DNA of 64,000 nt from Bdellovibrionales bacterium (lineage in GTDB: Bacteria > Myxococcota > XYA12-FULL-58-9 > SYDY01), in assembly GCA_005801425.1 (NCBI GenBank), contig SYDY01000098.1:20058-84057 (forward strand), read 5' to 3'. Each line of letters begins with the position of its first letter. Position 1 is the first letter of the stretch. This document shows positions 36,201 to 44,403 of this stretch, in pieces. Both the position numbers and the translations under genes were made by a program. The notes under the pieces were generated by a model. That model saw nothing but the letters and a program-made list of their open reading frames with translations, searched no databases and was not told where the DNA came from.

Positions 36201-39053
36201 GTTATTCAGCAGGCACAGCAACGACCCTTAAACCCTGCAATTTATGGAACACCTTCATCACTCTCCATTGAAGGTCCGCCAGGTATAGGCAAGGACGTGA
36301 TGTCTCGTTGGGCATGCGAATGTTTGTCTCTTGATTGGGCGCAAGTTGAAGGTGGCGGAAATATGCCTTTAGACGATGCAAAAGATAAAATGCGTCGTCA
36401 TGATGTGGTGCTTGCTTCAGAAATGAATACGGTCGATCCTGCGATGCTTCATGGTGCGCTTTATAGTGTGGAACGTCGCGATGAAAGATTGCCTGTATTG
36501 GTTACCTTGGATAATCCAGCAGGGCTTCATGGGGGTCGCAGTGATCGCAATGCCGCTGCTGCAAGTCGTACGGTGCGTGTGCAATTGTCTTCAGAGAATG
36601 ATTGCGAATCTCTCGTGGTTGCTGTTGGATGGAGTCGTAGAGATGAAGCTTCTCATTCTTGCACTTGGTCTAAAACAACCAATTCAAAGTTGAGCGATGC
36701 AGGCTCCATGCTGCAAATGACATATCGCCAAATGCTGCAAACGGTGGCCGATGACGATGGTGCATCAGAGATCCAACATTTGCAGGCTTATACCGATGCG
36801 GTAATTCAAACACATAGAAGCACCAACGTACGTCCGTCTCAAAATAAAAGTGATGCCGATACGATACAGCATTTAGAAATGTTGGCGGGGATCCCTGTAC
36901 GTTTTGTGGAACAGTCGTTATCTTCTCATATCGAAAATGGTGTTTTGTTTATTTCATTGGCTGAAGTCAACAGTGAGTCTCTCTGTATGGCGACGCGTTT
37001 GGGGCTTTTGGACCTTTATAACGATGAGTCATTGCTTATTTTTCGTTTTTGGTTAGAAGGCATGTGTTCGGACGAGGCAATGATGCCTAATGAAAAAATA
37101 TTTCATTTGTTGGATTTTTTGGCCCAAGATAATCAAAAAGATCCTGAACATGATGCTTATGATATGTTTGTATATCGTGCTTCAATGTGGACAAAAACGG
37201 ATATTTTGTCACGTTCTACTTCGTCATGCAAAGCGTTTGGCTATTATCTTCGAGAGGTGTTTGCTTGCGCTTATGAAATGATTAAAAATCCAACATCTGT
37301 GTTTGATCCGTACGTGTTGATGTCTCAGCGTGAAATTGATGCGCTTCAAGCGCGTGTCAATCCATTGGCACAAATTGCGTTGCCACCTAAACCATCGCCC
37401 AATACATCAGCCTCTGCATTGCCTCGGGTGATAATTGTCCCGCAACAGCAGGATACGTCACAGACACTTCCAGCACCATCGTTGGATATCATGGCACCCA
37501 AGAAGCGCCCGTTGGATGTTGGACTGCGAAGCGCAACAGAAACGATGTATTGTCCGGGATTTGTTCAAACGTTGGATGGTCATTGTCATCCTTATCCTGT
37601 GGCTGTGCCTTATGATGATGATCGGTGTGAAGAGATAGACGCGCATACCCTGAGTCCTCTACCCGGTGAAACGATGCTTTCGTTACGTGTTCCATACGGT
37701 GTGTGTGTTAGCGATTGTATTTGGGTGTTGCCTGACCAATCGCATGTGGATGCGCCTTTGAGCTCTTCTGTCGTGCCAACGGTACATTCAAGTTGCTATG
37801 GTGTTGATGTACCAGATGACCTTCCGCCTGGTGCATATCTCTCGTACCGATTACTGAAAGGTCAGTCTGCTGCCCCACCTTATTATTATCCTGGCACAGC
37901 GGTGCATAATGGAGAAATTGTGTGGAGCGAATTATCACAAGGTCGAAGTGACCTCGTGAGTCAATTTATTCGTGATATGCAGGGGCGAATATGGGAAACC
38001 CACGATGCGCTCATCAAACACGTTTGTGCATGGATCCATGACAATTTTCAATATCGATGGTCCCATCAAGGCGGCGCAACAACAGGCATAGGAATGCTTG
38101 AAACAGGTTCGGGCAATTGTGCAGCAGCGCAAGAGCTCGCGATATGTTTGCTTTATTATGCAGGGCGACCGGATGTCTTAAAGGTCAATGGGCATTTGTT
38201 GTCAGGCGATAAATTAACATCGGACGGGCATGCATGGCTTGAATACATGGGTCAGATTTATGACCCAACGCCATCGATCTTGCATGCCACTGAGATCGTG
38301 CCAGCGCGTGAGGATCCGCGCGCGTTGCGTGAGCATCAGCCTTTGCCTCACAAAGAGGATGCGCCCACGTTGCATGTTGACGTGCGTTCTGTCACGACTC
38401 AATCTTTGGCGTCTGTTCAAGTAAGAGAGAAAGACGATCCAAAACGTAGACAGCGCTGGATGGCAAGTGAATGCTTGTTCAAGCAAACGGTGCAGGCGCG
38501 TTCGGTGATGGACCCCTACGGTGATGAACTCAAAATAAGTATTGATGGGAGCATGATCCCTTGCACGCGTGCAGGCAAAGTGGCGCCTAAACCACATGTT
38601 TTGTTTATTGGAACCCAAGATGCTGTTCGCATGAAAGAAGACCCATGCGGGTTGTGGCTTCCCGCATTGGCTGTATTCTTTGAAGAAGGGCATGGACGCA
38701 TGGTCGTGGGTCGTACGCTTGCGGATGGTACGCGGGATGTGGTGTGCGTCTCGACGTTGGAGGAGTTATGGGGGGCTTTGCGGGATATGCCGTCTGCGCA
38801 ACAGGCTGCCACGCTGTTGACCTCGGAAGAGGAGATGACGATAGCAATGCGTGCCGGTGTTGTACTCCACAATACCCATGCACTGTCGCTGGACGCATTG
38901 GAGCGCGAAGGTCTTCGTACAAGTGCCTCACTTTTCAAACCCATCACGTCGCAGGAACCCAAGGGACGACGTACCCGAAGTCAGTCTGTGGGAGGCGATA
39001 CGCCTCGTACGCAACCGGTGCCAGGAATACCAAGAATGGCGAGTGAGACGTGA
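33201..39053 (+). CDS. Giant protein: two P-loop ATPase modules and a transglutaminase-like domain
   Basis: A 1950-residue protein without signal peptide or clear membrane helix. Residues 1-70 are polar and Pro-rich; 80-700 are alpha/beta and not recognised. A first P-loop module has Walker A IGPPCSGKS (742-749) and Walker B VVLDEAD (791-797). A second has Walker A-like GPPGIGKD (1025-1032; Asp replaces the usual Ser/Thr), VVLASEMNT (near 1069-1077) and NPAGLHGGR (1105-1113), which resembles the sensor-1/arginine-finger region of midasin/MoxR-like AAA+ proteins. A transglutaminase-like domain follows: Cys1640 in GSGNCAAAQELAICLLYYAG, His1677 in SDGHAWLEYMG, Asp1688 in YDPTP. Two double-anchored proteases lie on each side. 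An effector, toxin or remodelling machine are possible roles; all are inference. Confidence 0.85.
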   Translation: MTSSKVHDNVWGGSWTYSPTASDAPSAPYFPPSPDEPFADAIEHSRTLADPLNQEHAKLSHKRPAPRSMTEQIIDPSARFLLAPQKGLSRSQIVMWLEATARKPICLIENTDLAASQSIRKQIEEVRAQGGTLVLMVGPGGVENPAAFHTLIDNYGATGKPGERASDMRVVAVLPEGVLLEDTAFVSRFRARIVTHDSAHFPALPWTKPSAAQLKQADLPRVVAWETMGLQERLEKSFRESKGTLLVSVPEPSQYTMDQLILLARAYPNVKLYVHEGWDGYVNRRRYASQDPSVLFVDESNISSAFARGTGKLGQSCLGPLADLQRPAPRVRVIGPLSDASWQMLASAPNACWPPDAVEGVPVPAWAMEVSRVQEGERKPLTPEFRPTKSCVIVSSEPALAACHLLDALPIAQCVGIASDTSVGALLQSAGRNVDGQPVLFDTPLLEALRRGGDIILRMDHARELAQGLGSLLLDPPCGLIWGRIETFSKARVIVVSNDPLLLSALPACDVYTDPTIYTPKAIATEVLRMHGISEKDPDYKQLIVLSEQIHKALQSDPETLARGRRFDAATMERLLAHRDVNDPSWMKNAIVSTLSGEFGDRSEAYAELLYHVSDPNQTQQIDPTDILRVIDDLRSPLELMRYTYRIANAVSRKEYDVAMARFPGEPNKALGCLIFKFLREASRPGSDPFHVAIWIADGVGLSTEERKTTSLPTFEKRDCYQDQCNAVVRALDKNVVCALIGPPCSGKSRALGLLKQTYPHHTQLNVGSYSHATALARDVQKAYDQGTTLVVLDEADLLDLRGVLPMPPAGCKLVIAGNGLHDDRVPLPDGIPLVRFPEVLYSDDLKERFIEPALAHVRALGPQWVHESYLKDNKLSGSQSVIMSMTHTLLAAHRIACSLDRTGRVTPRLLQEVFRRLDAVVDQRWRRDAFHYLLVEIIFQVYFDGFSRSIRESIKPLLGGAFYSLIRPIAQANVADGHHAYQKFSGRSDEAERIVNHLWVIQQAQQRPLNPAIYGTPSSLSIEGPPGIGKDVMSRWACECLSLDWAQVEGGGNMPLDDAKDKMRRHDVVLASEMNTVDPAMLHGALYSVERRDERLPVLVTLDNPAGLHGGRSDRNAAAASRTVRVQLSSENDCESLVVAVGWSRRDEASHSCTWSKTTNSKLSDAGSMLQMTYRQMLQTVADDDGASEIQHLQAYTDAVIQTHRSTNVRPSQNKSDADTIQHLEMLAGIPVRFVEQSLSSHIENGVLFISLAEVNSESLCMATRLGLLDLYNDESLLIFRFWLEGMCSDEAMMPNEKIFHLLDFLAQDNQKDPEHDAYDMFVYRASMWTKTDILSRSTSSCKAFGYYLREVFACAYEMIKNPTSVFDPYVLMSQREIDALQARVNPLAQIALPPKPSPNTSASALPRVIIVPQQQDTSQTLPAPSLDIMAPKKRPLDVGLRSATETMYCPGFVQTLDGHCHPYPVAVPYDDDRCEEIDAHTLSPLPGETMLSLRVPYGVCVSDCIWVLPDQSHVDAPLSSSVVPTVHSSCYGVDVPDDLPPGAYLSYRLLKGQSAAPPYYYPGTAVHNGEIVWSELSQGRSDLVSQFIRDMQGRIWETHDALIKHVCAWIHDNFQYRWSHQGGATTGIGMLETGSGNCAAAQELAICLLYYAGRPDVLKVNGHLLSGDKLTSDGHAWLEYMGQIYDPTPSILHATEIVPAREDPRALREHQPLPHKEDAPTLHVDVRSVTTQSLASVQVREKDDPKRRQRWMASECLFKQTVQARSVMDPYGDELKISIDGSMIPCTRAGKVAPKPHVLFIGTQDAVRMKEDPCGLWLPALAVFFEEGHGRMVVGRTLADGTRDVVCVSTLEELWGALRDMPSAQQAATLLTSEEEMTIAMRAGVVLHNTHALSLDALEREGLRTSASLFKPITSQEPKGRRTRSQSVGGDTPRTQPVPGIPRMASET

Positions 39054-39126
39054 TTTGATGTGGGTGTTTGTGCGCTTTGTTGTAACTTTCTAAGTATTGG
39101 TTACGTAGATAGCGCATAATAAGGGT

Positions 39127-40701
39127 GTGTGTCGTTTCATCTTTTTCGTATGCGTTTTCGGTGTTTTTGGGGGATGCGGCCAGAATAGATCCGTTCCATC
39201 CTTGAACGACAAACAGCCAATTGATTTATCGGACGCGATAATCGATGCGCCTGTAGAATTAGAACCTGAAACGCACCAATCTTTTGTGCAAATTGTACGT
39301 GAAAAAATAGAGAATGATCCCAATGCCACCACATGCAGTGGCACACTGATTGCGCCGAGGATCGTTCTCACTGCGGCTCATTGCTTACGCAGTGTGAGCG
39401 ACCAAGGGCCGTGGCGTTTGACGGTGCGCATCCCCACGTCCTCTACCAAGTTCCAAAATATTTTGGTCACCGATCCCAACAGTGTTGTGGTCCATGGATC
39501 TTGGGTCAATCGTACCGCGAAACTGTCGATTTATGATGGCGAGGCGGATGGATCCATACGACTTGCGTGTGATGGAGAAGACAAGCCCGCGCGCATTGTT
39601 GCGCTATGTGAACAGTTACGAAGTGAATGCGACAGGCAAACACCATCATGCACGATGCATAGCAACAGTGATGATAATCAAGCATGCGATGACAGTATTC
39701 GTGGCAACGATGAATTGTTGTGTGCCATGACATTGTTTGCAAAGAGTCTTGCTCCAGAACAAGTTCTTGAGGCATGTCCTGGTGCTTCAGCGGCATGCAT
39801 TGCCCAAGATGCAAATGCTCACCTTAAAGCACGCAACAGCCTTTTGGGATTGGCCATTCGATTGGACAGTTGGAGCAATACCGATGCGGCGATAGGGCAT
39901 GACATTGGTCTTCTGCTTTTGCCTGAAGCTGTTTCGATCGCACCCATGGTTTTGCCCAATATTTGTTGGGATGACGTTCTCGGACATGGAACCCAGGTCG
40001 AAGCGTATGGGTATGGAAGCACGGTGATGGATGTCCTGCATCCTCTTGACGGATTGAATCATACTGAAGAACAATTTGGACAGCGCAAAATGCAAGGCGT
40101 GATCGCTGATAAATCGGATGCTCTCTTGTGGGTCCAGGCAGGGCGTTTTTACGGAACACCTGCATTGTGCGCAGGGGATTCGGGTGCATCCATTCTTGCG
40201 TATCACGCAACAACACCGCTGGTGATCGGTATTGCGTCGTCGAGTGCTGAGCATTTTGGATTGTGCATGAACGGCACAGTGGCGACACGTGTGTCATCGT
40301 ATCTCTCTTGGATTTCTGCAGAGATGAACGCGTGGCATCTTGCACCTCCTGAGATGGTGTCATGTTGCGGGAATGGTGTGATCGAATCACCAGAGACCTG
40401 CGACGATGGCAATGTGGACAATTTGGACTCATGCACTAACACATGTGAAATCGCACGGTGCGGTGATAACACTATACAGAGGGATGAATTGTGTGATGGC
40501 AACTGTCCGACGTCATGCGATGATGGTGATGTGTGTACAATGGATCGCGTGCTTGGTTCAGGGACATGCCAAGTGCGATGTGCAAACACGTATGAAGAGT
40601 CGTTGTGCCCAGAACGTATTCCAGGATGTACGATGTTTGATGCAGGTGTGATCCTCTGGCCGCTGGTATTGTGGACGCTTCGTCGTAGGAGAATGGCATG
40701 A
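39127..40701 (+). CDS. Trypsin-like serine protease lipoprotein with C-terminal anchor (3 of 4)
   Basis: A 524-residue S1-type protease, more distant from copies 1 and 2. The GTG start yields MCRFIFFVCVFGVFGGC, a short lipobox signal (Cys17). Triad: His85 in LTAAHC, Asp259 in GHDIGLLLL, Ser352 in AGDSGASIL. Two Cys-rich repeats follow; the first, CGNGVIESPETCDDGNVDN, is a clear myxobacterial-type (DUF4215) repeat. The tail reads IPGCTMFDAG, a hydrophobic helix and LRRRR. It starts 73 bases after the giant gene and its stop overlaps the start of copy 4 (ATGA). A CATAAT hexamer 6 bases before the GTG may be a -10 box. Confidence 0.88.
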   Translation: MCRFIFFVCVFGVFGGCGQNRSVPSLNDKQPIDLSDAIIDAPVELEPETHQSFVQIVREKIENDPNATTCSGTLIAPRIVLTAAHCLRSVSDQGPWRLTVRIPTSSTKFQNILVTDPNSVVVHGSWVNRTAKLSIYDGEADGSIRLACDGEDKPARIVALCEQLRSECDRQTPSCTMHSNSDDNQACDDSIRGNDELLCAMTLFAKSLAPEQVLEACPGASAACIAQDANAHLKARNSLLGLAIRLDSWSNTDAAIGHDIGLLLLPEAVSIAPMVLPNICWDDVLGHGTQVEAYGYGSTVMDVLHPLDGLNHTEEQFGQRKMQGVIADKSDALLWVQAGRFYGTPALCAGDSGASILAYHATTPLVIGIASSSAEHFGLCMNGTVATRVSSYLSWISAEMNAWHLAPPEMVSCCGNGVIESPETCDDGNVDNLDSCTNTCEIARCGDNTIQRDELCDGNCPTSCDDGDVCTMDRVLGSGTCQVRCANTYEESLCPERIPGCTMFDAGVILWPLVLWTLRRRRMA

Positions 40702-42305
40702 GATGGCTTTTCTTGGGTATCTTGGCACTTGCAGCATGCGGTGACGATGTTCAAACGGAGGCCGTGCTTGATGCGCCCAACACATCGGATCCCATTGTGG
40801 ATGCCAACCGTAACATTCCACAGGTGCTTACTAATACACAGCGCACCGAAGTGGTCAAAGTCCTCATTCCCGTCAGTGCGACATCGGCCAGTTTATGCAC
40901 AGGAACATTGATCGCACCACGCATTGTTTTAACTGCTGGCCACTGCACCAGATCCTCGAAGAATGTGTTTCATTCCACGGATATTCAGGTGTTCGTACGA
41001 GGTGATTCTGTGCCTTATGCAGTGATGGGTGTGATCGAACCCGACCGATGGATGTCAACGGATAACTATGGGGTAGGGTACAATCAATGGCTTGGTGGAA
41101 CGACATCAGAGGATGAACAAATACTTGGAAAGTATACCGATGCATGTACAGGGACTGCGAAAACCGTTTGCGACCAGATCAAGGCAACGTGTGATAAAAA
41201 CAACAACGGTATTGCCGATGGAAATACTTACCCTAATCCGGTGGGTGGAAAAACCTTTGACGAAGCCGTGTGCATTTCTGGAGAATTTGCAAAAAAAGTA
41301 GATGCAGCAGTGACTGCAAATGCATCGTTAAGCGTTCTTGCCGATCTTTATATCATGCGTGATAAATTGGCAGGCACCTATGGTGTATCTATTCCATTTT
41401 TTTGGGCTGAAGATCGTGTATCCGGTGTTACTGATAATACAACGGGTTACGATATATCTTTGTTGGTATTGGCTGAGGCTGTTGCTTCAAATTTGGCAGC
41501 ACCTGTAGCCATCGAGAGCCTGTGTGAATCGGCAGCGATGCAAACCACCGCTGAAACAGCGCCACGTCCGATTATAGAGGGCTGCATCATGGGCTACGGC
41601 GGTACAAGCCCCGATCCACACAATCTTTTAAATCTGGGTTACGCCAATGCAACAGGGACAGCCAAATACGGCAGTGTAGATATCGCTGCTTTTGGTGGCA
41701 CACAGCTTTGGGTGCGTGGCGGTCGTTCGCTTGGGCTGGCATCCAACTGCGAAGGCGATTCGGGTGGGCCTGTTTTTCCTGGTGCGTGCAGTACGTCGCG
41801 CGCGAGTACTGATCGTGTTGCCGGTCTTGTATCGTTTGCGGCCGATTATGCGGGATATTGCACGCTTGGTTCTGTGCATACGCGTGTGGGAAGTTTCGCC
41901 GGGTGGATCAAGGCTTGGGCTGCCCAATTGGCGTTGCTTAAAAACGACAATACGGGTTTTGTGATCAAAAGTACCCAGTGTTGTGGCGATGGCTTTCCTG
42001 ATGCAGGAGAAGCCTGTGATGGAACCAGCGGATGCAATGCCCAATGCGGAAGTAATGTACCCGTAGAAACACCGGACGAAGGGGCAACGCATGTGACGGA
42101 TGCTGGCGGTTCTAATCGTACCACGATCTCTTTCGGCGATGACGAGCTGGGCAGCGCCGAAGGGTGCAGTGGATGCCATCAAGGTGCTGGCGGATCCATG
42201 TCTTCGATACTGTTACTCTTGGGATTGGGTGTTATGATTGTTTCGCGTAAACGTTTAGCGCGCGTTCGCAATCATGCGCTCAAGCCGCGCCATCCCCGCC
42301 TCTAA
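40698..42305 (+). CDS. Trypsin-like serine protease lipoprotein with C-terminal anchor (4 of 4)
   Basis: A 535-residue S1-type protease. Signal MRWLFLGILALAAC has a lipobox (L-A-A-C). Triad: His82 in VLTAGHC, Asp252 in GYDISLLVL, Ser355 in CEGDSGGPVF. One Cys-rich repeat follows (CCGDGFPDAGEACDGTSGC), then a linker and the tail AEGCSGCHQGAGGSMSS, a Leu-rich helix and SRKRLARVR. The ATGA overlap with copy 3 implies translational coupling. Its 3' end overlaps the convergent aminotransferase gene by 51 bases, so the final residues after the basic stretch are also coding on the other strand. Confidence 0.88.
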   Translation: MRWLFLGILALAACGDDVQTEAVLDAPNTSDPIVDANRNIPQVLTNTQRTEVVKVLIPVSATSASLCTGTLIAPRIVLTAGHCTRSSKNVFHSTDIQVFVRGDSVPYAVMGVIEPDRWMSTDNYGVGYNQWLGGTTSEDEQILGKYTDACTGTAKTVCDQIKATCDKNNNGIADGNTYPNPVGGKTFDEAVCISGEFAKKVDAAVTANASLSVLADLYIMRDKLAGTYGVSIPFFWAEDRVSGVTDNTTGYDISLLVLAEAVASNLAAPVAIESLCESAAMQTTAETAPRPIIEGCIMGYGGTSPDPHNLLNLGYANATGTAKYGSVDIAAFGGTQLWVRGGRSLGLASNCEGDSGGPVFPGACSTSRASTDRVAGLVSFAADYAGYCTLGSVHTRVGSFAGWIKAWAAQLALLKNDNTGFVIKSTQCCGDGFPDAGEACDGTSGCNAQCGSNVPVETPDEGATHVTDAGGSNRTTISFGDDELGSAEGCSGCHQGAGGSMSSILLLLGLGVMIVSRKRLARVRNHALKPRHPRL

Positions 42306-43508
42306 ACTGGCATGTTCAGGTCCAAACGAAAAGCGGGCATAATTTTTAAATCGCGAGGCAGCGCCAGGACGGCGATGTCCGGGATTCACGTCAAAAAATT
42401 CACCGGGCACCACAATCACACGGTGTTTTAATGCTTCTTCAAAAAACGCACGTCCATCGCGCAACGTGGGTGGGAGATTGGATAAATTGCCCCAGACATA
42501 AAACGATCCGTTCGGTTCAACATCCATGGTGATGCCCATGGATGTGAGGCGTTCCATGAGCAAACGTCGTTTGGCACCGAACACGGATTGAATGGTGGCT
42601 GTTTCGGCATTGACGATATCGTCGGAAAAAAGTGCCAAGGCCGCGCGTTGCAAGGGACGTGATGCGCCGCCATCCAAAAATGATCCAGCGCTTGCAATGC
42701 CATCGATGAGCGACTGGGGACCCACGGTCCACGACACGCGCCAACCGGGATATCGCCAGTTTTTGGTAAGACCATCGATGATGAGCACAGGATCGTGATC
42801 CACGTCATCGACATGGGCAGCAGCACTTACGGGGCCTTCCCCATTCCAAATGTAACGACTGTAAAATTCATCGACAATAAGTGCGGTGCCAAGCTCCCTG
42901 CATATATCGACCCAGCCTTGCAATTCGTCGCCGTAAATTACTTTGCCGGTGGGATTGCAGGGATTGGATAAGAGCAATGCACCAAGTCCACGGCCCATCA
43001 CTTCGCGTCGCAGCTCTTCTTGTGTAAATGCATAGCCGCGTGCGCCATCAAGCAAAATTGGAATGGGATTAAACGATCGAAAAATATCGAGAAGTTCTTC
43101 GTAGGCTGTGTAATCGGGCAAGAAGTGGCCCAAGTTGATATGTCCAAGGGCTGCAACCACACGTGTAAGACCCGTGCGTCCACCCCCAGAAATCGCAACA
43201 TTCTTGGCGGTGTATTGGGATACTTTTCCTACGCGATAGGTACGGTTGTACAAATCGGCCACGGCTTGGCGAAGTTCTAAAAGACCTGGCACGGGCGCGT
43301 ATTCGTTGTCTTCGGGGGCAACGTCAATGTGTGTGATACGTGGCGGAGCGCCGGGAAGTTCACCCGCTTCGGGTTGACCTTGACCCAGATTGCACCAATC
43401 GGCGTTGCTTCCGCGATAACCATGGGCGGCGGCTTGGGTCATCACATAAATTACGCCGGTGCGTGGGACATTGCGAAATGCGGATGTGCCTGGATGCATA
43501 TTGCTCAT
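42255..43508 (-). CDS. Class I/II pyridoxal-phosphate aminotransferase
   Basis: A fold-type I PLP enzyme of 417 residues, expected to transfer an amino group between an amino acid and a keto acid. Visible motifs: YAPVPGLLELRQAVADLYN, the cofactor-binding NPCNPTGKVIYGDEL, LIVDEFYSRYIW with the conserved Asp and Tyr, and the Schiff-base lysine in DGLTKNWRYPGWRVSW. The C-terminal ARFSFGPE carries the substrate-binding Arg. The ATG at 43506-43508 is preceded by AAGGA; further upstream the open frame is translated repeat DNA and should not be used. It follows the thioredoxin-fold gene on the same strand, with the repeat in the 34-base gap. Substrate cannot be assigned. Confidence 0.92.
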   Translation of the reverse strand: MSNMHPGTSAFRNVPRTGVIYVMTQAAAHGYRGSNADWCNLGQGQPEAGELPGAPPRITHIDVAPEDNEYAPVPGLLELRQAVADLYNRTYRVGKVSQYTAKNVAISGGGRTGLTRVVAALGHINLGHFLPDYTAYEELLDIFRSFNPIPILLDGARGYAFTQEELRREVMGRGLGALLLSNPCNPTGKVIYGDELQGWVDICRELGTALIVDEFYSRYIWNGEGPVSAAAHVDDVDHDPVLIIDGLTKNWRYPGWRVSWTVGPQSLIDGIASAGSFLDGGASRPLQRAALALFSDDIVNAETATIQSVFGAKRRLLMERLTSMGITMDVEPNGSFYVWGNLSNLPPTLRDGRAFFEEALKHRVIVVPGEFFDVNPGHRRPGAASRFKNYARFSFGPEHASLEAGMARLERMIANAR

Positions 43509-43516
43509 CATTGAAT

Positions 43517-43542
43517 CCTTGGAACGCGGGCATCCTGCCCGC
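43517..43542. repeat. GCGGGCATCCTGCCCGC palindromic repeat
   Basis: CCTTGGAACGCGGGCATCCT followed by GCCCGC: a 7-base perfect stem with a 3-base loop and a conserved flank. It fills the gap between the thioredoxin-fold gene and the aminotransferase gene, and part of its flank supplies the aminotransferase ribosome site (AAGGA on the minus strand). The other copy is inside hemH. Confidence 0.85.
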
Positions 43543-44097
43543 TTATAATTTCCATTTAATATTGCAGCCAATACTGGGGAATTGTTCTCGCGCATTGGGC
43601 GTATGGGTCAAGAGTGTTTCGACCGCTGCGTGAAGATCGCTTCCCGTGATGGGCTTGTGATTACCGGGGGTGCTGTCGTCGAAGCGTCCGCGATAGACCA
43701 ATTTAAAATCCGCATCGAATAAAAAGAAATCGGGTGTGCATGCGGCTTTGTAGGCGCGTGCAACATTTTGCGTTGCATCGAACACATAGGGGAATGGATA
43801 TCCTGCCGAGATGATTTTCTCTGCCATTTTTCGCGGTGAATCTTCGGGGTAGAGGGCGATGTCGTTGGCGTTGATACCTACCACACCTAAACCACGTTCC
43901 ATGCAATTACGCGTAAATGCCGCGAGGGCCTTTTCTAAATGCGCCACGAACGGACAGTGGTTGCACATAAAAATAACAAGAAGGCCTTTTTTCCCTTTAA
44001 AATCATCGCGGGCGACAAGCGTTCCATCGGGCGTGGGGAGGGAAAAATCAGGTGCCACAAGGCCCAAAGGTGGCATGTTGGAGGGGGTTTTTGCCAT
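43543..44097 (-). CDS. Thioredoxin-fold AhpC/TSA-like protein
   Basis: A 184-residue cytoplasmic redoxin of the peroxiredoxin/TlpA type. The N-terminal half has PDFSLPTPDGTLVARDDFKG, LLVIFMCNHCPFVAHLEKAL with a CNHC active-site motif (C-x-x-C), then GVVGINANDIALYPEDSP and a thioredoxin-like end (FFLFDADFKLVYRGRFDD). This CNHCPF form is known from PRX-like thioredoxin-family proteins. Likely a thiol oxidoreductase; substrate unknown. Its stop codon abuts the palindromic repeat. No clear ribosome site precedes the ATG at 44095-44097. Confidence 0.88.
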   Translation of the reverse strand: MAKTPSNMPPLGLVAPDFSLPTPDGTLVARDDFKGKKGLLVIFMCNHCPFVAHLEKALAAFTRNCMERGLGVVGINANDIALYPEDSPRKMAEKIISAGYPFPYVFDATQNVARAYKAACTPDFFLFDADFKLVYRGRFDDSTPGNHKPITGSDLHAAVETLLTHTPNAREQFPSIGCNIKWKL

Positions 44098-44142
44098 GGC
44101 CGGGAATATGCCAGATGTTGTAAGGATGATATAGAGCGATGC

Positions 44143-44376
44143 ATGCGCGCAATGATTGAAAAATACGGACCTTTGGCCGTGGGTATCTATCTAGGTCTTT
44201 TTTTTATCGTTTTGTTTGGTTTTGCCATGGCGATCCAGTTTGGTTTTCAGGTTGAAAGCATGGCGGGTGGTCTTGGTACGTGGGCTGCAGCCTATATCGC
44301 CACGAAATTGACCCAACCTCTGCGTATTATCGCAACGATTGCCCTGGTGCCTTGGGTGGCTAAATTGCGAGGATAA
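44143..44376 (+). CDS. Small DUF1279-like membrane protein
   Basis: A 77-residue protein starting MRAMIEKYGPLAVGIYLGLF. The pattern of K-Y-G-P-L-A, two hydrophobic helices, and ATKLTQPLRIIATIALVPWVA at the end matches DUF1279 (the FAM210-type domain). The open frame extends upstream to 43939 but that part overlaps the divergent thioredoxin-fold gene and is a shadow. An ATG at 44152 is an alternative start. It lies 27 bases before the 955-residue protein. Function of the family in bacteria is unknown. Confidence 0.7.
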   Translation: MRAMIEKYGPLAVGIYLGLFFIVLFGFAMAIQFGFQVESMAGGLGTWAAAYIATKLTQPLRIIATIALVPWVAKLRG

Positions 44377-44391
44377 GGCAGATCTTTTTGA

Positions 44392-44397
44392 TATAAT
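44392..44397 (+). promoter_or_regulatory. Consensus -10 box just before a start codon
   Basis: A perfect TATAAT lies 6 bases before the ATG of the 955-residue protein, with no Shine-Dalgarno site between. A transcript from this box would begin at the start codon. No good -35 at the usual distance is seen. Confidence 0.4.
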
Positions 44398-44403
44398 CAA
44401 AAT

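Noticed and set aside
43509-43595. 29-residue extension of the aminotransferase
   Set aside because: It runs through the palindromic repeat and into the end of the neighbouring gene; the ATG at 43508 has an AAGGA site.
43939-44142. Extension of the DUF1279-like protein upstream
   Set aside because: It lies antisense within the thioredoxin-fold gene; the start at 44143 fits the domain.
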